Source: Petunia secreta | Lineage: Eukaryota > Streptophyta > Magnoliopsida > Solanales > Solanaceae | Reading direction: 5' to 3' | Length of the DNA stretch: 64,000 nt | Assembly (NCBI GenBank): GCA_029990175.1 | Contig: JARKIP010000011.1 | Span: forward strand, 21,054,001 to 21,118,000 | Shown: piece by piece, positions 57,066 to 64,000 of the stretch | Layout: every line of letters starts with the position of its first letter | Numbering within the stretch: the first letter of the stretch is position 1 | The notes under the pieces: generated by a model | The model's database searches: none | Seen by the model: the letters and a program-made list of their open reading frames with translations, nothing else | Told to the model about the DNA's origin: nothing | Program-made: the position numbers and the translations under genes

Positions 57066-57624
57066 TGAAAGTTGTTTCCTTCGCTACCCCTTCGGCAAGA
57101 GTCATCAGGGTAATCTCTCCGAGAGTCTTCTCGCTTGAATTGTTGAAGCCGGAGAGAACTTTAGATATGGGTACGATCTTGTCTGACAGCTGCATCTCTC
57201 TGACAACCCGTGATTGGATAATATTCGCAGAACTGCCCGCATCAATGAGTACTCTCTTGACGTCGAACTCCGCCACGCGTAACGTTATGACTAACGCATC
57301 AGCATGTGGAAATTGCGAGCCGTTTACATCAGAGTCATCAAATGTGATTACTTCTTCTGATCGTGGGCGCTTGTTGTTTGTGATGGAGACCTTTGCATAC
57401 TTCTTTGCTGTGAAAGTAACGGAGTCCACCTCGATTCCACCTGAAATAATATTAATTGTCCTTGGAGAGGATGCTCGTGGAGGGCCAGGTTTGTTCTGCT
57501 GTGCTTTCGCATGAGTCTGCTTTCCCTTCTCGGTCAGGAACTCCTTCAAGAATCCCTGTTTCAACAAATGAGCAATATCATACCTGAGGGCTTTTGCAGT
57601 CTTCGGTGGTATGGCCATGGTCAC
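57046..57624 (-). pseudogene. Aspartic protease of the Tat-type element
   Basis: The protease would cut the Gag-Pol polyprotein. The active-site segment reads RVLIDAGSSANII, with the D-A-G triplet in place of the common D-T/S-G. The upstream segment YDIAHLLKQGFL is the usual link to the Gag zinc knuckle. The frame is joined to Gag by a one-base insertion in an A run (about 57590) and is lost again near 57065, where FHVVDADLAYN continues in another frame. The methionine at 57624 is not a true start. Confidence 0.85.
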
Positions 57625-59128
57625 GATGGAAATCGCACCACAGGTCCTGGTTTCGCTTGCTTGGGTCGGTCTTCATGTCTTTCGACCACTTGACCTTCTC
57701 TCCCATGTCTTTGAGTGCTGCCACTTCTTCAGACATCTCCACGTTGAAACTCAGCAGGCTTGGGGCTCCACAGAGGCTTGATTCTGAATCATCTCTCCGG
57801 GAAAACCCTTTGTTGTTGCGGTTGCGTCCTTTGGAATGGCTGCGTGACTGATCAGGGTACGGTTCATGACGTACGTCTGTTCTTTCGGTCTCTGCTTTTC
57901 CGCCGGATCCACCACTACGTGCCTGAGCTCTTCCTCGAGTACCTGTTCCAATCAATTTATCTTCATCGATACGTACCTTGGAATTGTAACGGTTGTAGAC
58001 GTTTGACCAACTGGCTGCTGGGAACTAGCGAAGAGACTCATAAAGTCTACGCGTGGCCTCTGAGCTCCTAATATCCAAGCTGTTGGTAAATGCGATCGCT
58101 GCCCATCTGTCTGGTACTTTGGGAAGCATCATACGTTCTCTCTGGAAGCGATCCACGTACTTGCGGAGAGACTCGTCGGGTGTTTGCTTGATCTTAAAGA
58201 TGTCCTCTATGCAGGTCTCCGTCTTCTGAGCGCCTGTGTATGCCTTCACGAACAATTCAGCCATTTCTACGACAGACCCAATGGAGTTGGGTGGCAACAT
58301 TGAGTACCATCGCAGAGCTCCATCTGCTAGGGTTTCTACGAATTTCTTCAATTGGACAGATTCGAACTCTTCGTCGGTGAGATCGCTAGTTTTGATAAAG
58401 TTGCTGAACATCATGAGATGATGGTTGGGATCAGATGTTCCGCAATATCTTGGAATGTTTGGCATTTTGAACGTCTTGGGTATCGCTTTTGGGGCTGCCT
58501 CCTTCTTCCAGGGTCGCTGGGAGTATCGTTGGACATCGACTTTCTTCAGCGTGGGTGGAGCACTCGGTATCTAATCAATTCTCTCGTGGAGAGACTTTTG
58601 AAGTGCTTCCTGGCTTTCGTTGAATTGTTTGGTGAGAGCTTCCACAACAAGGCTTACATCCGTAGTCGCCATAGACCCTCCATTCTGATTCTGATTGATT
58701 TGGTTCGATGGATCTGCAGTACCACCGTTGTTCCTCTCTCCACCTTGCCTCGAAGTATGTGAAGAAGGTGCGTCATGACCAGGTGCTGCAGCGTCAGCCC
58801 TTGCAGTTGAAGGGTTACTCCTTCGGAGAAAGGTGAGTGCCTCGTTTATTCCTCGATTTAGTTCTGCCTGTTCCTGCATGAAAGCAAAGAGTGTTTCTTG
58901 GAATTTCTCTCGGCCAGGGGAGAGACTCCTATGGCGTCGTCTCCTGGGTGGGGTAGTGCTCTGAGAGCGCATACGCCTATATCGCTGCCTGACCGGTCCT
59001 TGGGAAGATTGTTGCTGCCCATCGGACGAGTAATCGGGAGAATAATCATGAGAGTAATTAGGACTGAGTGAAGGAGTATTTACCTGTTCTCCGCCTACGA
59101 TAGTTCGTTGAGAGTTGCTTTCTGCCAT
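57578..59128 (-). pseudogene. Gag capsid protein of the Tat-type element
   Basis: Gag forms the virus-like particle. The frame starts MAESNSQRTIVGG at 59128 and is one continuous frame to 57578 except for two TAG stops (58571-58573 and 58025-58027). Residues 1-185 are an S/P/R-rich head (YRRMRSQSTTPPRRRRHR). The retrotransposon gag core follows (about 58465-58030: DGALRWYSMLPPNSIGS..., ELFVKAYTG). Last is a basic region and a zinc knuckle variant CDFHRDHGHTTEDC (57590s), the Tat form with extra histidines. A one-base insertion right after the knuckle breaks the link to protease. Confidence 0.92.
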
Positions 59129-59210
59129 ATTAGTTATAGAGCAAAAAGACTGACAAAAATAGGTATAATATCAAAGATAAACTATTAACCTACGAAGGCT
59201 ATTGACCGGC

Positions 59211-59227
59211 TCCCACTGTGGTCGCCA
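59211..59227 (-). promoter_or_regulatory. Primer binding site of the Tat-type element
   Basis: On the minus strand TGGCGACCACAGTGGGA begins three bases after the 5' LTR. TGGCG-type sites in Tat elements match the 3' ends of Asp or Arg tRNAs; which tRNA is used here I cannot say. Confidence 0.7.
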
Positions 59228-59230
59228 AAT

Positions 59231-59900
59231 TGTTTAACCTATATCCGATTTTAGGCCAATTAACAATTAAATTTGTATTTGCGTAGTCATGATCAATAGT
59301 TGAGATTAAGAGTTTGAACGACGAGCTAAGATGATGATAATACGAGAACGAGATGCAAGTATTAACTAACAAAAGTAAAGCATAAACGGAACCAAGGAGA
59401 AGTAAACGTATCGTATCGCTTGTCTTCGAGGAGAGCTCTTCGATACTAGTCGCACTCAGAGGATCAAAAACTAAAGCAATAAGTAAAATATGAGCAAGAA
59501 TGAGAGAGTATTCTTATTGATATTGTAGGCAGGAAGTAAAGTTGTCTTTTTCAATCGATTAAGGCAAATGCTATTTATAAGCCTGGTAGGCACCCGTTGG
59601 TATTCGAAACCGCTGGGCGTAGATCCGTCTGGATAAGAAACTGCTGGGCACATATCCGTTGGAGTCATAACCACTGGTTTGTAATGATTGCCTTAATGAC
59701 CATTAATTGAATGATCGTGGATGATCATGTTAGTAACTGCTCACTTAGACCGTGTTGACTGTTGAAGTGTTTCATAACTCCTTTAGGTCTGCTCGTGATA
59801 AATGTCTGTCCGTTGGATGTCTGTCCGTTGAAATGTCTGCTCGTGCCACGTGGTAGACACGTGTCACCTTTTCAAGTCCAGTCAGCTTTTATCCAATACA
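59231..59900 (-). mobile_element. 5' LTR of the Tat-type element
   Basis: TGTTTAACCTAT...ATCCAATACA, 670 bp. The minus-strand TATAAATA is at 59572-59579. Upstream of it are three degenerate 30-base units with (A)CCGCTGGGC...ATCCGT. It is longer than the 3' LTR partly through a 15-base tandem duplication (TGTCTGTCCGTTGGA, 59803-59832). Confidence 0.95.
59572..59579 (-). promoter_or_regulatory. TATA box driving gag-pol
   Basis: TATAAATA on the minus strand of the 5' LTR, about 325 bases into it. Confidence 0.6.
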
Positions 59901-59905
59901 CTATA
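59901..59905. repeat. Target-site duplication, right copy
   Basis: CTATA, identical to 48514-48518. Confidence 0.85.
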
Positions 59906-62121
59906 ATCCTTCTCAAAGCAACCAGAACATCCCCTAGAAATCCCAAGACATGCAGCTCCTAGGACAACATTTACACCACCTGCATACACTCTTCAAACTC
60001 ATTCAAACAAATAGAAACAAGACATGCCACTCCTGAAACATTTAAGCAAGCTGCAACTATCAGAACACTTACTAGAACTACACCCCTCAAACCACCAATA
60101 CACTTCCAATTACATGCATAGAAACTAAGGCAACACCCCCACAGAACACCTGACCTCCCTCAAACCTCACTTATGCAGCTATAGCAAAACAGGACAACTT
60201 CCTAAACCCCTGCAGCACCTCATTTAAACAAAAAGGACAAACTCCTAAAACCTCTACTACTGCTGCTAGCCACCAGCACAACACCAGACACCCTAACTCT
60301 CACAAGCAACCTTTGAATTCCCTGAACAAACCCTGAAACACCAGAAACTGCTCGCTCTATACTCCCTGCCTTCTCCTAACAGATAAGAGACAATTACCCT
60401 TCTCTCCAACTTCCAAACACTTACAAACCATGAACAGACTACTTGCTATTCTCTTTTCAAAGCAAAAATAAGCCTGGCAGTCAGCACTTCCTTGAATTTC
60501 CTTTTTCTGCACATTTCAACTTCTTGCTGACTACTACAACGAAAAAACCGACACCTCACAGACCCTCACCCTCTTGAACCAACTCTAAGCCTAAAACTCA
60601 CTTGAAAACTCCTGAACCAACATCACTTCTCCTAACCACCTGCTGCCTGAGACTACCAGACCACCTGCCTACACCTCACATCATAAACTACACACACTGG
60701 CTTTGAACTCAAGCTGGAATCCTTCTAAAATCACAGAGAAACATAAACAATTTCCCACCAAACAAAATCCCTCACTCTTCTCCAATGACCTGCTGCACCA
60801 AAATTATCCTACATATCTACTACAAACAAACACCAGACTAGAGCTCTTTTGCAATAAATCCACCAGGATGCAATTCACACAAGAGAACCAGACAAAGGTA
60901 ATGCAGGCAGAAAGCATCTAGAAAAGAAACTGAACTAGGAAAGAGTAATAATTTCTTTTAAACACAGAAACATAGTGAACCTATCAAGACTTGAAGAACT
61001 AATTTATATTAAGGGGGCAAGGCTGGACCGATCTAGGGAAATGACCGATTCTATTAAGCAGTTTTTTGCAAGTTTTAACAGGCTGAAAACAAGAAAGACT
61101 TTTCACACTTTCACTTCCAAATTCTTAACATTGTTACCTAACAAGCTGACTACACAGGGATCATTAACACTAGCAATTAACTTCAGTATTTAGCACTGAT
61201 ATTGAACTGCTACTAATTATACAAAACAAACGCAGCATATAAAGAAGAAATGGAGGATCACTGACCTTTTGCGAGGCAGTGAAATGAGGCTCGAATATGA
61301 GTTTCTACGAGCACCTCGACAAGCTGAATGAACTAAGGCGCGACTAACCTAGACCTCAAATACTTAAAATATTAACTTAAAGCAAAGCTTAAAAACTGCT
61401 AGGACTTTTAGTCGAAAACTGACTGTTAAAATCCCCAAAAATTTCCCCTTTCCCCACTGTTCAAAGGGGTTTTTATAGGTGTTTCAAAGTGTAAAAAACA
61501 CTCCCATTTCGATGTGGGACTAAAGCCTTCATAGGATATGAAACAAAGAGTAAATCAGTGAAAAACCTGAGTAAAAGGTGAAAAATAGTTACCTGTTCGA
61601 ATTAATGGTGCAAATTCTTTGCTTTTGATCTGAACGGATGGAAAAAAAGTGGATTGTACCTCATCGCTCCCTATTGTGCCAGCACAAAAGTAGTAGTGGA
61701 CAAAATGAGGAAAGATGGGTTCGATCCGACGCCGTGTGAGGGAAAGAAATTGCGGGGCCACGGGATGACACCATGAATTTGGACTGTTTCACAGCTAGGG
61801 TTCGCGGGAGGGTGATTAAGAGAAGGGCGTGGGTAATTTGGGATTAGGGTTAGGGAATTAGAAAAATGAAATGGGGTGGTGGTGTTCCGGGTGTGTAGTG
61901 TGTAGATATAAATAGGTTTTGCAGAAATAAGCCAAATTTACGGGTGAGAAATAATTTTAGCCTTCACTTTATAATTTTAATCACTAAGTGGAAGAATTGC
62001 GTGGATAGATTGAATTTAAGGCTGCACATTATGATTTTAACCTCTTTTTTTTTAAAATTGAATTTATTTAAAATAATTAGACACTGGTTAAAATGTTTCG
62101 GGACAAAATTGGGTGTCAACA
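59906..62121 (-). mobile_element. Ogre-like LTR 3, right piece
   Basis: Ends GGGACAAAATTGGGTGTCAACA at 62121. The minus-strand start TGTTGACACCCAATTTTGTC is almost the same as that of the solo LTR ending at 29882. A minus-strand TATAAAA (61471-61477) is about 0.65 kb from the start. The stretch 59906-60700 is C/A-rich and coding-free. The left continuation of this LTR is at 47505-48518, across the inserted Tat-type element. No target duplication could be assigned because the left end is lost. Confidence 0.6.
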
Positions 62122-63631
62122 AAATGCATATCTTTATAATACATTTTATATATATTTTGTCTATTACATTTTGCATATTTTGTTGGTATTCATTCTCCGA
62201 TAATTTTTGGTATTCATTATGCATACACTTATAATTATGTAATTACCAACTTAATTCTACCACATAAATAATACATAGGGAATACTCACACTATATCTAT
62301 TAGGAAAACACACACCACATAGTTATTATAGATATGCAAAATATATTGCACTTTTATCAACAAAATATTATATGTATAATAATATCAATATACTATATAT
62401 TGCGATGTATCATAAATATGCAGAATATATTGCAATTATATCAATAAATTTTTTTTGTATATTAAAATTTTTTATCATAATTATGCAGAATATATTACAT
62501 TTATATCAACATAATATTTTTTTATATAATAATATCATTATATTATATTTTAAAGAAATGAATATGCAATACGTAATTAATAAAATATGCAGAAGTATAA
62601 CTTGGGATGAACATTTTATCATGTAATGCTAATTTAGATTTTGACCCAATATTTTCTCACTTAATTGAATGATGTTTTAGTTAGATTTATTTCTATCAGC
62701 GTAAGTAAAGATTAAATGCTTTAATAAATATCTTTAATTAGTGAGATAAGATCACATCTAAATATAATTGATAGTGATTTATTCTATTCCCCAAAAATAG
62801 GAATAAAAGAGGGAAAGTGTTCGTAAAAAAGAATGTCTATAAAAAGTAAATGACATATTGTTAAATATCTATACATCATAATAAAAGAAAAATATGTCTA
62901 TTTTTTGTAAATGATTCTTTTAAATGTTCATGCCACATAATTTTCTCAAAATTTTATCTTGCATGAGATGCAAGTATGACTAGTCATATGACCCCATTAT
63001 TTTTATTCAAATAAAATAGTGGGACCCACAATTTTCAATTAATACATAGTTCTATATTCTCCCCACCCACTTTCATTTCTCTCCCTCTCTTCTCGTTAAC
63101 CTGCCCAACCCCAGCTCCCCCACCCCCACCCCCACCCCATTTCTTCTTCTCCATCATCTTAAGTTCCCAACTATAATTCAGCTTCCAGTTTGCTCATATG
63201 TCCCTTTAAGCTTAAGCAAATAATTTTAATTTTCCTCAAAAGATGATTTCAAATCTCTAAATTAATGAGTTGTCGGATGAAATAGAACTACCTTGAGTAA
63301 AATAGACTCGAGCATAACTAGTTTGAGATTACTCATGGCGCAATTATTGTTTTATAAAATTTGCACTCACATTTAACCTCTTCCAGTACAACTTTTTTTT
63401 TCTTCAAATCTTTGCTTAGCAAAAAGAAATGTATAAAATTACTATTCGTCTAACAAAAACAAATACAAGACACGGGTTTTTGTATTTGTCTGTTGGAAAC
63501 AAGTTAGCTTTCGGAAAAAATTGTGTTATTTTATTGTAGTTTTCTAATTTTTCTAGTTAAAAAAATGTGCTTCGAATGACTAAAAAAGGCTAAAAAAAGT
63601 GTAAGAATATTTGTTTTTTTTTTCTATACCT
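62122..63631. other. AT-rich DNA with degenerate repeats
   Basis: At 62330-62560 three degenerate units of roughly 100 bases share ATATGCAGAATATATTGCA and TTATATCAA.A.AA. At 63060-63150 there is a C-rich, CT-rich stretch like the one at 39040-39150. No coding signal was recognised. Confidence 0.4.
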
Positions 63632-64000
63632 TGTTTAACCTAGATCCATTTTTAGGCCAATTAACAATTAAATTTATATTTGCGGAGTCACGATTAATAG
63701 TTTAGATTAAGAGCTTAAATGATGAATAGCGTTAGTTACTAAAGCATCAATATATTCGTGATTTCCAATGATGATGAATAATAATACGGAAACAAGATAT
63801 GAACCAAAGCAAATAAGGTTAAAGCGTCAGCGAAAAGTAGACAGAGGTAACCGTGTTGGATTGCTTAATCCCGGTGAGAGTTCCTCGTTACTGATCGCAC
63901 TTAGAAGGCTAGAGAACCAAGTACTGAACGAATATAAGCAAAGAGCAGTATTTGAATAAGAGTGCGAAAGTATTCTTATTGACTGTAGTAGACCAGAAGT
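63632..64000 (-). mobile_element. Partial LTR, same family as the Tat-type element
   Basis: TGTTTAACCTAGATCC and the following 350 bases align along the LTRs at 48519 and 59231 with moderate divergence (GCGGAGTCACGATTAATAG against GCGGAGTCATGATCAATAG). There is no primer site to its left, so it should be the 3' LTR of another minus-strand element continuing beyond the window. The predicted target duplication is TACCT (63627-63631). Confidence 0.75.

Larger units (their letters stand above)
48519..59900 (-). mobile_element. Full-length Tat/Retand-type Ty3/gypsy retrotransposon
   Basis: An 11.4-kb element with LTRs at 48519-49171 and 59231-59900, target duplication CTATA, primer site, purine tract, and gag-protease-RT-RNase H-RNase H-integrase order on the minus strand. 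Two RNase H domains after RT and an accessory gene on the opposite strand between integrase and the 3' LTR are hallmarks of the Tat lineage (Retand and Grande are named examples). All genes have stops or frameshifts, so it cannot act alone. It is inserted in an Ogre-like LTR. Confidence 0.95.

Noticed and set aside
54552..57693. Plus-strand ORFs of 60-149 codons across the gag-pol region
   Set aside because: They are antisense shadows of reverse transcriptase, protease and RNase H frames with clear motifs on the minus strand.

Overview
This is a window of repeat-rich plant nuclear DNA with no confident host gene. It is AT-rich and made almost entirely of transposable elements inserted into one another. 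Typical plant families are present: Ty3/gypsy elements of Tat/Retand, Ogre-like and chromovirus-like type, L1-type LINEs, hAT, CACTA and Stowaway-like DNA elements, long foldback elements, and a piece of a plant mitochondrial atp1 gene. Several repeat motifs look like ones I know from Solanaceae genomes, so a nightshade relative is my best guess. That rests on recollection, not on a search.

Layout. 1-1887: 5' end of a minus-strand LTR element (LTR 1152-1887, Met-type primer site) that landed in the reverse transcriptase of an L1-type LINE (1888-4690). 5052-6403: an LTR-like unit. 6829-8046: a foldback element with arms of about 500 bp. About 9.7-11.0 kb: end of a plus-strand LTR plus primer site and leader. 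11007-17850: an Ogre-like LTR (4.4 kb) with its 3' internal region, including a 40-bp tandem array of about 19 units. 18196-18906: a promoter-like stretch and an unrecognised 149-residue ORF with an overlapping upstream ORF. 21059-21643: a hAT element with a perfect 8-bp target duplication. 22675-29882: a solo Ogre-like LTR (duplication TGCAC) carrying a nested solo LTR (23352-25814, duplication TTTCC) and a mitochondrial insertion. Around it, 29883-38150 is a second foldback whose right arm is split by a complete 7.1-kb non-coding LTR element (30943-38053, duplication CAAAA). 39.0-40.3 kb: TTC microsatellites in duplicated DNA. 41.9-43.1 kb: 3' part of a LINE with an RNase H domain. 43139-43757: a small inverted-repeat element full of palindromes. 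45556-46908: one end of a CACTA element. 48519-59900: a full Tat/Retand-type retrotransposon (duplication CTATA) inserted in a third Ogre-like LTR. 63632-64000: the first part of another LTR of the same family.

The Tat-type element is the centrepiece. Its gag-protease-RT-dual RNase H-integrase genes run on the minus strand. Between integrase and the 3' LTR it carries an intron-containing accessory gene on the opposite strand, with its own TATA box and G-boxes, and a tRNA-like sequence lies between the two units. All its genes carry stops and frameshifts, so this copy is dead, but the architecture is legible. A second theme is hairpin-forming short repeats: GC-rich hairpin clusters upstream of the TATA box in three LTRs, a 30-bp LTR minisatellite with compensatory stem changes, the 40-bp Ogre array, and the palindromes at 43.3 kb.
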